This document shows positions 52,301 through 60,885 of a DNA stretch of 64,000 nt, one piece after another. A program made the translations under genes and the position numbers. Under the pieces are notes generated by a model, which ran no database searches, had not been told where the DNA came from, and was given only the letters and a program-made list of their open reading frames with translations. Position 1 is the first letter of the stretch. Every line of letters begins with the position of its first letter. This stretch comes from Bacteroidales bacterium (lineage in GTDB: Bacteria > Bacteroidota > Bacteroidia > Bacteroidales > UBA932): the NCBI GenBank assembly GCA_017557535.1, contig JAFYYM010000097.1, positions 44,313 through 108,312 of the forward strand. Reading direction: 5' to 3'.

Positions 52301-53138
52301 GAACGGCAATTTCTTCATCGACGAGCTGGCCCGTTACGCCACACTTTACAGCCAGGACTCCGCCGATAGCGGCGCTTCACTGTTCGGGGATATGGAAGAG
52401 ATGAAGCCTGTGAGGCCGGAAATACCTGAGAATGTGGAGGTTGACGACGAGCTGGAGATCCTTCAGAAAGAAAAGGAATTCGTAGGGATGTACATCTCCT
52501 CACACCCGCTGGAAAAGTATTCCTTCGAGATGGAGACCTTCACCAACCAGGAGCTAGCCACCTTGGACAACCTCGTGGCGGAGTGCGAGAAGTCCAAGAA
52601 AAAGATGAAGGTTGCCGTGGCCGGACTGGTGACGGAGACAGCGACCCTGACCGCCAAGAACGGAAAGCCATATTCCAGAACCAAGCTTGAGGACTACAGC
52701 GGCTCCTATGAACTGTCCCTGTTCGGCAAGGATCATGAGACCTTCATGAGATATCTCCAGCCCCACGCGAGCCTCTACATAGAAGGCGAGATAGATGAAA
52801 AGTTCCCCCTCCGCCAGGAAGAGAGGGCTCAAGGCAAGATGGCCCCATTCGGGTTCAAAGTTAAAGGAATATCACTGCTTGGCAACGTCAACGAGGGTAA
52901 GCTCGCCGGGTTCTCAATCAGCGTGACCACGCCCATGCTGACAGAGAAATTCCGCCACGACCTGGTCAAACTCGTGAGCGCCAACAAGGGCAAGACCCCT
53001 CTGAAGATGTTCCTTTACGACCCCGTCACAAAGTACAACATCGAGTTCCACTCCACCAAGTTCCAGGTGGCTGTCACATCAGAGTTCGTCTCTTCTCTCA
53101 AGCTTATGGGAATCAAGTGCGCCCCGGTGCTGAAATAG
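49365..53138 (+). CDS. dnaE: DNA polymerase III alpha subunit
   Basis: Replicative polymerase of 1257 residues. The PHP domain begins at once with HLHVHTQYS (5-13). The palm has the catalytic motif PDIDVDF (445-451, Asp448 and Asp450). Fingers, the helix-hairpin-helix region, an OB-fold (about 1030-1120) and a C-terminal tau-binding region follow. Length and order fit the DnaE1 class. The gene stands alone behind its own promoter, divergent from the ytxH operon and ending 16 bases from the convergent GH2 gene, with no clear terminator between. Confidence 0.97.
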   Translation: MAFVHLHVHTQYSILDGFSSIATLFDRAEAMGMPALAITDHGNMYGVKEFFKFADKHKDKETKEYKVKPIIGCEVYVTRHYDPKLKDNEHRAYYHLILLAKNYQGYQNLSNIVSLGHIEGLYYGKPRVSHEIIEKYHEGLICCSACLAGEIPKDIVSGNMEAARKAVEWHKKVFGEDYYLEVMLHKTEVPGLSLEVFEQQQISNAGIFKLAEETGVKVVATNDVHFVDKEDGPAHDHLICLNTGKKIFEEPRLHYTQQEYLKSEEEMAALFPDHPEVLATTLEIADKVEVYSIDRDHVLPKYEIDPDFLSNIDAHLEKFKDVIDAGRYDKKGNSRGDEFCRSVAYLCHLTYEGARKRYGETLTEEQRERLDFELKTICRMGFPDYFLIVQDYIAACRKGGSLVGPGRGSAAGSAVAYCLGITNLDPIKYQLLFERFLNPDRISMPDIDVDFEDLGLAHKYVDDTYGKDHVSRVITFGTMLAKGAIKDVARVRDLPLDESNRLSGLVPDRLSEKVEKEYPFNPKLDELKPGFKSYEKDGKWFQKGMEDTDVKITLKNCFRLVPEFKDLLANGSDQVKDVLNFALKLEGCIRQVGMHACATIIGRGRLTDYIPICLSQDKETGEMVWTSQYDGHYIEDVGMLKMDFLGLNTLTIIHKCLDNIKLRFGEDIDIEAIDINDKPTYELYSRGDTDSVFQFESPGMKSNLQRLHPERFEDLIAMNALYRPGPMDYIPNFIDRKLGIEKIEYDLPDMEEYLKDTYGVTVYQEQVMLLSQKLAGFTKGEADKLRKAMGKKQIAILNELKDKFMIGGIANGHPEKTLDKIWKDWEKFAQYAFNKSHATCYAWVSYQTGWLKCHYPAEFFAANLSCNLGNTAEIRKILSDCKGHRIKVKSPDVNESYSHFTVNKAGDIRFGLKGIKGFGTNVADAIIAGRESGGPYKDIFDFVERMDGVLNRKAFECLVYSGAFDSFKIKRRQFFMPCKNGNFFIDELARYATLYSQDSADSGASLFGDMEEMKPVRPEIPENVEVDDELEILQKEKEFVGMYISSHPLEKYSFEMETFTNQELATLDNLVAECEKSKKKMKVAVAGLVTETATLTAKNGKPYSRTKLEDYSGSYELSLFGKDHETFMRYLQPHASLYIEGEIDEKFPLRQEERAQGKMAPFGFKVKGISLLGNVNEGKLAGFSISVTTPMLTEKFRHDLVKLVSANKGKTPLKMFLYDPVTKYNIEFHSTKFQVAVTSEFVSSLKLMGIKCAPVLK

Positions 53139-53154
53139 CGTGCCTGTATTCATG

Positions 53155-55527
53155 TTATTTATATGCCTTATTCATCCAGGCTTGGTACTTTGAGAAGTCG
53201 AAGGGCGGGGTACCGTAGAGGTAGTGGTTGCGGTATTTCTGGCCGGCGGTCTCATATTCAATCAGCAGAACACCCTGACCCTCAGGGATTGGCAGGCCAG
53301 CCACGAGAGAACGGCCGTTAGCTTCGACACTGAATTTACCCTTATAGACAACCTTGCCGCTCTCGACATCGGTCACCTTGACCTTGCCCTCTGCAGGTTC
53401 CCTGGAGTCATTGACGGCCTTCAAAGGAAGGAATCCGTCCTCCGGATCGTTAATCAGCACGCATACTGTCCTCTGGGCATTCCATAAATAGCTGTACGCC
53501 AGTTTCTTGGAGTTGTAATAGTCCACTATGGCGTCCGAGACGATCGGCCAGCCATCACGCACGTTCCACCATATCATGCCTGTACGGTCGAATTTCGCAC
53601 CCCTGAACTTTTCCACGAAATACTTCATCGCCTCCGCCTGAGTGCTCTGAGAAGCCGCCACAAAGTCGTCAAGTGTCTTGGGGCGGAAACCGAACAACAG
53701 GTTTATCTGCTTGGTCATCAAGTCGTTCCTTCCCACGAACTCATCGAAGAACGGTATAGGTCGAACTGATTTGGTCAACCACTCCTTGTTCCACTCGCCG
53801 TCTTTGGTCCAAGGATAGCGGCAGTCCTTGGTGAACATCTTCTCGATGGATTCCTTGTTGGGAGCGCCATGATAGCCGATCTCGCTCACAAATATCGCCT
53901 TTGCCTCTTTGTAGAATGGATCCTTATAGTAGCCGCGAGGACCCCAGAGGTGATCCTGAGGGAGGTCGGAGCGCTGGCAACCGTTCTTGAAAGCTTCCTC
54001 GCTGAAATAAGGGGAGCTCGGAAGATATGGCCTTGTGGGATCGAACTCGTAAAGCACCTCTGGAATCATCTTACGGCTGATCACATCCTTGTTCGGATCG
54101 ATATGGAATGTCGGCAAAGTCCAGAGCAGGGAGTTGTCATTCTCGTTGTTGCCAGACCAGATTGCCAAAGAAGGATGGCTTCTGAACTTCAGGACAACCT
54201 GTTTGATCTCCTCCCGGACTTTGGACACAAAAGCTTGATCCTGGGGGTATATGATCCCGGCCATAGAGAAGTCCTGCCATACCATGATTCCCTCACGGTC
54301 ACAACGGTCATAGAACGGGGTGTCCTCATAGACATTACCGCCCCAGCAGCGGATCATATTGCAGTTAAGATCCACAACCATGTCCAAAGTACTGTCCACC
54401 CATTTGGCGTCCCTGCTGTGGAAACCGTCAAGAGGCACCCAGTTTGTCCCCCTGACATATATCCTCTCGCCATTGACATAGAAGCAGAACTCTCCCTCGC
54501 CGTTCTCGTCAATCATCTCGCTCCGGTCCAGCCTCACCGTCCTGAAACCCACTTTACGGGTATCAGACGCCAACACTGTCCCATCCTCATCGATTAAGGT
54601 TAATGTACCATCGTACAGGGCTGGCTCTCCATAACCCTTCGGCCACCAAAGGTCGGCTTTCTCCATCTTGAACTCTGTCCTCCAGGCATAAGTGGGAAGT
54701 AGCCGCTCATCCTGATAAGCTACTTTGCCGTTCCTCTCCAGTTTTACGTTAAGTTTCACCTTGTCTATCTTTGAGGCCGGGTATTTGATCTGGATGTCAA
54801 CGAAGGCTGAGACTTCCCCTGTCGCAGGATTCGTGTCCACTGTAACCCAATGCACATTATTGATACTCACCGGGTTCTGGATGCTCAGAGACACGTCCCT
54901 CCATAGACCCGCGCTCACAAGGCGGGGCATGATGTCCCAGCCGTAGCAGTGACGAGGCTTGCGGATCCACACGGATTCGGTGTAATGCCTGAAACTGTAG
55001 GTCCCGACAAGATACTTCTGAGCCTCAAGGACGGCGGAGCGAAGGATGACCTGAAGGCGGTTTTCACCCGTTTTGATTATGTCAGTGACGTCATATTTAT
55101 GGGCAATCATGGCGTCTTCCGCGGAGCCGACCTTCTGCCCGTTAAGCCAGATGTCAGCCAGACAGTCTATTCCCTCAAAATCCAGGATAACCCTCTGTCC
55201 TTTAGATATTTCCGGAGCCTCAAAACTCTTACTGTACATCCATTGGCAGAATTCGTACGGCCTGAGTTCGTAGATGTTGTTCCCGATCTCCGGATCCTTT
55301 ATCATCCCAGCAGCCAGCAGATCCAGCTCAACATTGCCAGGAACGGTAGCGGTGAGTTTAGTTGTCTTCAAAGCCGCCACTTCAGAAGGGTCTGTGACAG
55401 CCACGTCCTCCTGCGGCCAGAACTCCAGATTCCATTTGCCGTTAAGGGATATCTTGTCTTGGGCTAGGGCGCTCTGGCTCACGACCAGGAGCAACGCAAC
55501 GATGGAGAGAATAAACGATCTTCTCAT
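53155..55527 (-). CDS. Glycoside hydrolase family 2, beta-mannosidase-like
   Basis: Exported 790-residue exo-glycosidase with a signal peptide (about 1-22). A GH2 sugar-binding domain (SLNGKWNLEF, VPGNVELDLLAAG), an immunoglobulin-like domain and a TIM barrel follow. The acid/base is in WSGNNENDNSLLW and the nucleophile probably in FVSEIGYHGAP. The overall pattern (W-x-x-x-GNNEN, FRHYTESVWIRKPRHCYGWD) is that of beta-mannosidases more than beta-galactosidases. It overlaps uvrC by 4 bases and is last in the operon that begins with the Gfo/Idh/MocA gene. Confidence 0.9.
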   Translation of the reverse strand: MRRSFILSIVALLLVVSQSALAQDKISLNGKWNLEFWPQEDVAVTDPSEVAALKTTKLTATVPGNVELDLLAAGMIKDPEIGNNIYELRPYEFCQWMYSKSFEAPEISKGQRVILDFEGIDCLADIWLNGQKVGSAEDAMIAHKYDVTDIIKTGENRLQVILRSAVLEAQKYLVGTYSFRHYTESVWIRKPRHCYGWDIMPRLVSAGLWRDVSLSIQNPVSINNVHWVTVDTNPATGEVSAFVDIQIKYPASKIDKVKLNVKLERNGKVAYQDERLLPTYAWRTEFKMEKADLWWPKGYGEPALYDGTLTLIDEDGTVLASDTRKVGFRTVRLDRSEMIDENGEGEFCFYVNGERIYVRGTNWVPLDGFHSRDAKWVDSTLDMVVDLNCNMIRCWGGNVYEDTPFYDRCDREGIMVWQDFSMAGIIYPQDQAFVSKVREEIKQVVLKFRSHPSLAIWSGNNENDNSLLWTLPTFHIDPNKDVISRKMIPEVLYEFDPTRPYLPSSPYFSEEAFKNGCQRSDLPQDHLWGPRGYYKDPFYKEAKAIFVSEIGYHGAPNKESIEKMFTKDCRYPWTKDGEWNKEWLTKSVRPIPFFDEFVGRNDLMTKQINLLFGFRPKTLDDFVAASQSTQAEAMKYFVEKFRGAKFDRTGMIWWNVRDGWPIVSDAIVDYYNSKKLAYSYLWNAQRTVCVLINDPEDGFLPLKAVNDSREPAEGKVKVTDVESGKVVYKGKFSVEANGRSLVAGLPIPEGQGVLLIEYETAGQKYRNHYLYGTPPFDFSKYQAWMNKAYK

Positions 55528-57350
55528 GGTTCTTGGTTTGAATATTCTTTGTTCAGTTCCTCAAGAATGGTCTTGGCGAGAGCCGGGGAGACCATGGTGG
55601 AAAGGTCCTCAAGCGAGGCGGCGGCAATACGGGCCACCGAACCGTAATGCATCAACAGGCGGCTCTCGGTTTGTTCCCCGACGCCTTTAATTTCCCGCAG
55701 GGCACTCTTCAGCTGACCTTTGCTGCGAAGTGAGCGGTGGAAGGTGATTCCGAAGCGGTGAGCCTCGTCCCTTATCTGCATCAAGACCTTGAGCGCATGG
55801 GAGTTGCGATCGAGAAAAAGGGGATATGGATCGTTGATGCGGATAACCAGCTCCATCCTTTTAGCCAAACCGACAACCATAAGCTTGTCAAGCAACCCAA
55901 GCTCGGCGAGAGCCTGCCTGGCGAACTCCAACTGTCCCTCTCCACCATCTATAACTACAAGCTGCGGGAGATCATCAGGCGCCTCGTTAAGCATCCTTGA
56001 ATATCGCCGGTTAACGACTTCTTTCATGGAAGCGAAATCATTGGCTCCTATTACCGTCTTGATCTTGAACTTGCGGTAGTCTTTTTTTGAAGGTACCCCA
56101 TCCCGGAAAACCACGCAGGAAGCGACCGGATTCGTGCCTTGGATGTTGGAGTTGTCGAAGCACTCTATGTGCTTAGGTAACTCTTTCATTCCAAGCGCTT
56201 TCTGGAGATCTTCCATAACCATGCGCTTGTACTCGTCCGGATCGGTCCTCTCTTTCTGCTTCAAAGCGTTGAAATGGTATTCACGGGCGTTCTTGGCGCT
56301 CAATTCCAGAAGAGACATCTTGTCGCCCTTGACCGGAATCTTGAACTCAACACCCTCTATCTCAACATCCGGAAGGAAAGGGACTATCACTTCTTTTGCC
56401 AACGTCCCGAACTTCGACTCAATCTCGGCTATGAAAGCGCTAAGGACAGACGCCTGCTCCTCCTCGATGTTCATCTTGAACCCTAAATTCAGGGACTGTA
56501 TGACAGCGCCTCCCCTGATCCTCAAGAAATTGCCGAAAGCTTCGCTTCCGTCGAAAACCAGAGAGAAAACATCACACGAAGCATCTGATACTGAAGAGAT
56601 TATGGATTTGGAATAATGCTTTTTGAGGGCGTCTATCCTGTTCTTGAAAATTTGCGCATCCTCAAAGCGAAGCTCTGAGGCAGCCTCTTTCATCGCCGAC
56701 TCATATTCCCGGATTATGTCGTTGACCCCTCCTTTGAGAAGACGGGTGATCTCGGCTATCCATGAGGAATATTCTTCCCTGCTTACAGCGCCGACACAAC
56801 AGCCTTTGCACCTTCCGATGTGCATCTCGAGACATGGGCGGAACTTCCCCCGTAACACCCCTTCCCCCGTAATCTTCAATTTGCACGAACGGAGAGGATA
56901 ATTCTTCCGGAAAAACTCGAGGAGATAGTTGGCGTGGGTCACAGAACTATATGGCCCATAATACGTTCCGCTTTTACGGTCCACTCTTCTTGTAAGAAAG
57001 ACCCTAGGGAACTCCTCTTTGGTTACAACTATCCACGGATAAGTTTTCGAATCCTTGAGGAGGATATTATAATGGGGCTTGTATTGCTTGATCAGATTGT
57101 TCTCCAGCAGAAGGGCGTCAGCCTCCGAATCTACCACGGAGAACTGCGCGTCCGCTATCTTTGAGACCAACAGCCTTGTCTTGACGTTCAGCCTCTCGGG
57201 CGGCACGAAATACTGTGCGACCCTCTTGTGAAGATCTTTCGCCTTCCCCACATAAATCACCTTCCCCGAGGAATCGTAATAGCGATAGACCCCCGGGGAA
57301 TGTGGAAACAGGGAAATTTTCTCCCTGACAGTGAGATTATTACCGTCCAA
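55524..57350 (-). CDS. uvrC: Excinuclease ABC subunit C
   Basis: Makes both incisions in nucleotide excision repair. The 608 residues hold an N-terminal GIY-YIG nuclease domain (PGVYRYYDSSGKVIYVGKAKDL, about 14-95), a UVR motif (about 205-240), the RNase H-like C-terminal nuclease (FDNSNIQGTNPVAS, VIDGGEGQL) and a helix-hairpin-helix end. The start is probably TTG at 57350, two bases after the stop of the thioredoxin gene: no in-frame ATG occurs before the GIY-YIG domain, and the resulting N-terminus has the usual length. It is placed between a thioredoxin and a glycosidase gene with no room for its own promoter. Confidence 0.95.
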   Translation of the reverse strand: MDGNNLTVREKISLFPHSPGVYRYYDSSGKVIYVGKAKDLHKRVAQYFVPPERLNVKTRLLVSKIADAQFSVVDSEADALLLENNLIKQYKPHYNILLKDSKTYPWIVVTKEEFPRVFLTRRVDRKSGTYYGPYSSVTHANYLLEFFRKNYPLRSCKLKITGEGVLRGKFRPCLEMHIGRCKGCCVGAVSREEYSSWIAEITRLLKGGVNDIIREYESAMKEAASELRFEDAQIFKNRIDALKKHYSKSIISSVSDASCDVFSLVFDGSEAFGNFLRIRGGAVIQSLNLGFKMNIEEEQASVLSAFIAEIESKFGTLAKEVIVPFLPDVEIEGVEFKIPVKGDKMSLLELSAKNAREYHFNALKQKERTDPDEYKRMVMEDLQKALGMKELPKHIECFDNSNIQGTNPVASCVVFRDGVPSKKDYRKFKIKTVIGANDFASMKEVVNRRYSRMLNEAPDDLPQLVVIDGGEGQLEFARQALAELGLLDKLMVVGLAKRMELVIRINDPYPLFLDRNSHALKVLMQIRDEAHRFGITFHRSLRSKGQLKSALREIKGVGEQTESRLLMHYGSVARIAAASLEDLSTMVSPALAKTILEELNKEYSNQEP

Positions 57351-57352
57351 GA

Positions 57353-58411
57353 TTACTTGACGGGCTTGACATGCTTGGCCACCTCAGCCTCAATGTCGTC
57401 CCCGCGGAGATCCCTCTTGACGATGGTTCCATCAGGATCGAAGAGAATGATGTGAGGAATGCCGTCAATTCCGTAAATGTTGGTCGGAATCCTTTGAGCA
57501 TCGATAATCTGGTTCCAGACTATACCCTGCTTCTTCGCGGACTCAATGGTGTCCTCTTTCTTGTCCCATACAGCGACACTCAGAACATCAAACTCAGGAC
57601 CAGCATACTTCTCATAGACATTCTTGATGTTAGGCATCTCGGCCTTGCACGGTCCGCACCATGACGCCCAAAAGTCAACGAGGATGTACTTGCCCTTGCC
57701 GATATAGTCGGAGAACTTCTGCTTACCAACGGTGAAATCCGTGAACATCTGGCCCTCCGCGGTCTTCTTCCTTGCGGCGACAGATTTGGTGAGCGTGGAA
57801 ATGGAAGGAACCGAGGCCAGGACAGTGTCAATCGTCGTGAGGACTGAGTCCATCTGATCATTGGTGAGCAAGTAACGCAGATTGTCAATCGCCGACACCG
57901 CGGTCAGGTTGTCCTTGTTGGCATCGACAGTGGCAAGGCAAAGCTTCCTGACGTCATTCTGGAAATCATCATAAAGCTTATCCTCCGTCGCTTCATCCTT
58001 CGCGGCTTCAATCTGTGGCTGGTAAATCGCCTGAATATCCTGCATGGACTTGTTGAAAGCGTCATACTTAGCTTGAACAGAGATCTTAGGATACTTGGAA
58101 ATAACCTTGAGAGTCTTGTCCTCATTGAAAGAGATTGTCAAAGGAGTTCCGTCTGAGACGAAACTCGCGGTGATGTTACCTGCTTTCAACTTCGCCAACG
58201 TTGTGAGACACTTAGGAACCTCAGCTTTGAATTGTCCGTTCTGAACGGTGATGCTCTTGCTGTAACCCAATGGCTTGATGCTGATGTTGATCATCTCAGG
58301 AGCATCCGCACCCAAATTACCAGTTACTAATGTTTTGTCAGAGACTTTCGGACCGCAACCCGCTATTATAAGCGATAAGGCGGCCACCAAAATAATCGAT
58401 CTTGTCTTCAT
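57353..58411 (-). CDS. TlpA-like thioredoxin lipoprotein with DUF4369-type N-terminal domain
   Basis: A 352-residue lipoprotein (lipobox LIIAGC, Cys19). Residues about 25-120 are a beta-rich DUF4369-like domain, 120-225 are helical, and the C-terminus is a thioredoxin fold with WASWCGPC and the cis-proline region GIPHIILFDPDG. Such modular thioredoxins are common in Bacteroidales and reduce periplasmic disulfides. The gene is 18 bases after the DUF1080 gene and 2 bases before uvrC. Confidence 0.9.
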   Translation of the reverse strand: MKTRSIILVAALSLIIAGCGPKVSDKTLVTGNLGADAPEMINISIKPLGYSKSITVQNGQFKAEVPKCLTTLAKLKAGNITASFVSDGTPLTISFNEDKTLKVISKYPKISVQAKYDAFNKSMQDIQAIYQPQIEAAKDEATEDKLYDDFQNDVRKLCLATVDANKDNLTAVSAIDNLRYLLTNDQMDSVLTTIDTVLASVPSISTLTKSVAARKKTAEGQMFTDFTVGKQKFSDYIGKGKYILVDFWASWCGPCKAEMPNIKNVYEKYAGPEFDVLSVAVWDKKEDTIESAKKQGIVWNQIIDAQRIPTNIYGIDGIPHIILFDPDGTIVKRDLRGDDIEAEVAKHVKPVK

Positions 58412-58429
58412 TTTTTCGTTTTATATGAT

Positions 58430-60871
58430 CTACTTCTTGTCACCAAGGTCGAGGATCCTGACATTGCGGATCTTGAGTCCCTCTCCATGGCCACAGAAGG
58501 AAATATATCCCTTCTTGTTAAACATTCCAGGGTGGTTCCTGTGATCCACGGTGTAAGGATTCGTGCCGCTGCCATCGGGAGCCACATTGTGGCCCTTGCA
58601 AGCGGTACGGATATTCCCATCCACAATAACCTCTCCGTTGACAGTGACCTTGATGCGGTCTCCCTCAACCCTTATCTCCTCAGTGCTCCACTCTCCGAGA
58701 GGTTTATGCTTGATCCTCTTGGCCGGTATTACTCCATAAACCGAGCCATGAACTTGGTATTCGCGTAAATTCGCATACATTGGGGCGTCATGATCGAGAA
58801 TTTGGACCTCGCACATGGCGTCATAAGCGGCGTCAACACCCATAGGAGTCCTCACTCCGACTCCATTGTTGACTCCCTCGCGGAGGAAACAGAACTCGAA
58901 GCGATAGACGAAGTTGCGGTACTCCTTCTTGGTATAGAGGTTGCCCGTGCTACCATAATTAGCTGACACATAGATAGTTCCATTGACAGGAATATACCCC
59001 TCAAGATCACCCTGCCACTTGTCAAGGTTCGTTCCGTCAAAGAGCATCTCAAATCCCTGCTTCTTCTCTTCTGCGGTTAGCTGGGAAGGGGTGAAAGGCT
59101 TCGCTTTCTCAAGAATCTGGTTGATCTCGTCAATAGCGTAACCATCATCCGCGCCACCGGCCGCCTTGAAAATAGTCTTGGCCTTATCCAGGTTGGACTT
59201 CAGTGTGTTGTAATCAATCTCCTCAGTTGTCTTGGAGGCGATGTTCTTGATGGCATTGGCTGCGGTATAAGCGGCATCTTTGTCATCAAGAGACTTACCA
59301 GCGAGAAGGAAGGATTTCATCGTAGGGACACCAGCCAAGGCTTTCAAAGCCAACTCTTTGACACCTTTAAGTCCGGTAATGCCGAGGACCTCTCCCAAAG
59401 ACGAGCGTTTCTTTTCGGGATTAGTCTCGAACTGATCCAGCAAGGAAATGTAACGAGGAAGGACGAAGCCCTGCTTGTCAGGATTATTCTTGGCGGCGTC
59501 GAGAAGAACAGGAGCGGCCTTGTAATTGTCCATGAAGGCTAGGGCGGATAGCGCCTGATCATTACCTGCTTTCCATGCGTCAGCAAGATCGGTGACAGCC
59601 TCATCGGTGCCGGTGGAAGCGAGAACACGATAGAAGTTAGCCACATTCTTGGCGGTCTTCATAAGGCCGCTGACCTTTGAATACTGCTCCGCGGGAGAGA
59701 GTGTGTGAATGGCTGACTCGAGAGCGCCTTGATAACTGCTAACAACGTCCTTGTCCTTGGCGGCATCAAGAAGACCGCCGACCTTGGCGATGTCACCAAC
59801 TCCCGTAAAGGAAGACAAAGCGGTTGTCGCCATGTTGGAAATAGCTTTGTCAGAGGAGTTTATCATCGAGAATACGATCGGGGCCACATTCTTCATCCTC
59901 CTCGAGGAGGCGAGGTCCATCAGATTCTTGACAGCGGCCATGTCATTTCCGGCAAGCTTCTCGGTGAGAGCCGCGGCGACGTCATCCTTGATGTCACCCT
60001 TGAAAGACTTGAGAGCGGTCAAAGCCTCGAGGCCATTCTCCCCGCCAAGCTGGCCGATAAGAGCCTTCGCGGCGGCTGATCCACCAATCTTACCGGCTGC
60101 GGAAATGGCGGCTTTGGCGACCTCACCACCGTCTCCGATGGCGGAATTCACTATGTTGGCCACAGAGGAGATCTTATTGTTGCCAAACCAGTTGAGCACG
60201 TCGACTTTGGCATCAGGGGCAAGTTTCTTGAATTTACCGGTGAGAACCGGGACAAGGGCGGAGGCTCCAAGGATCTTCGTGGCATTGCCAAGCACAGAGT
60301 TCCTGAATATCTTGTCGTCACTCTTGAGAGCGGAGGTAACGGTCTTCAATGCCTTCGCGGGCTCCGCATTCATCAGGGACCAGGCGGCAAGGCACTTTTC
60401 ATGGGTCGCTCCGGACTTGAGCAGGGCCTTGGCTTCCTTGACTGGCATCAAAGCCTCGGCCTCGGGTGCCACATAGTCACCGAGCATCCTCTGAAGGGAG
60501 GTCAGCAGTTGCTTGTTGTAAGTGTCAGAGCAGGCAGCTGCGGCATCTTGGAGTCCCTTGAGCACGTCAGCCTTCTTGGCGGCATGGGCGGGATCGTTGA
60601 CATATGAGACCAATCCCTGGAGGGCATATTCATAAATGGCGTTCTTGACGCCATCGCCGGCGGGCTTCATGAGCTTGGCCACCTCCACGATAGACTGGGG
60701 AGCGGCGGCGGCCAGATCCCCCATCTGGGTGGCGAAATCCGAGCTGTTCTGGGCCGGCATGGCGGCCAGCACATCAGCGACTATGGTCTGAACGGTCCTC
60801 TGCCTGGCGTCCTGAGCGTACATGGACACCGAGAGGGCCAGAAGAATCAATATCGAATATATCTTTTTCAT
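58430..60871 (-). CDS. HEAT-repeat protein with C-terminal DUF1080 (3-keto-disaccharide hydrolase) domain
   Basis: Exported 813-residue protein. A signal peptide (about 1-19) is followed by a long Ala/Lys-rich helical region (about 25-600) with HEAT-like repeats (for example VLDAAKDKDVVSSYQGAL) and then a beta-sandwich DUF1080 domain (from FDGTNLDKWQ to the end; FRFEFCFLREGVNNGVGVR-like strand, EVQILDHDAP). DUF1080 proteins cleave 3-keto-glycosides in an oxidise-then-eliminate route known in Bacteroides. The upstream Gfo/Idh/MocA enzyme, 14 bases away, could supply the oxidation. The HEAT part may bind a partner or substrate. Confidence 0.85.
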   Translation of the reverse strand: MKKIYSILILLALSVSMYAQDARQRTVQTIVADVLAAMPAQNSSDFATQMGDLAAAAPQSIVEVAKLMKPAGDGVKNAIYEYALQGLVSYVNDPAHAAKKADVLKGLQDAAAACSDTYNKQLLTSLQRMLGDYVAPEAEALMPVKEAKALLKSGATHEKCLAAWSLMNAEPAKALKTVTSALKSDDKIFRNSVLGNATKILGASALVPVLTGKFKKLAPDAKVDVLNWFGNNKISSVANIVNSAIGDGGEVAKAAISAAGKIGGSAAAKALIGQLGGENGLEALTALKSFKGDIKDDVAAALTEKLAGNDMAAVKNLMDLASSRRMKNVAPIVFSMINSSDKAISNMATTALSSFTGVGDIAKVGGLLDAAKDKDVVSSYQGALESAIHTLSPAEQYSKVSGLMKTAKNVANFYRVLASTGTDEAVTDLADAWKAGNDQALSALAFMDNYKAAPVLLDAAKNNPDKQGFVLPRYISLLDQFETNPEKKRSSLGEVLGITGLKGVKELALKALAGVPTMKSFLLAGKSLDDKDAAYTAANAIKNIASKTTEEIDYNTLKSNLDKAKTIFKAAGGADDGYAIDEINQILEKAKPFTPSQLTAEEKKQGFEMLFDGTNLDKWQGDLEGYIPVNGTIYVSANYGSTGNLYTKKEYRNFVYRFEFCFLREGVNNGVGVRTPMGVDAAYDAMCEVQILDHDAPMYANLREYQVHGSVYGVIPAKRIKHKPLGEWSTEEIRVEGDRIKVTVNGEVIVDGNIRTACKGHNVAPDGSGTNPYTVDHRNHPGMFNKKGYISFCGHGEGLKIRNVRILDLGDKK

Positions 60872-60885
60872 ACTTCACTCTGGTT

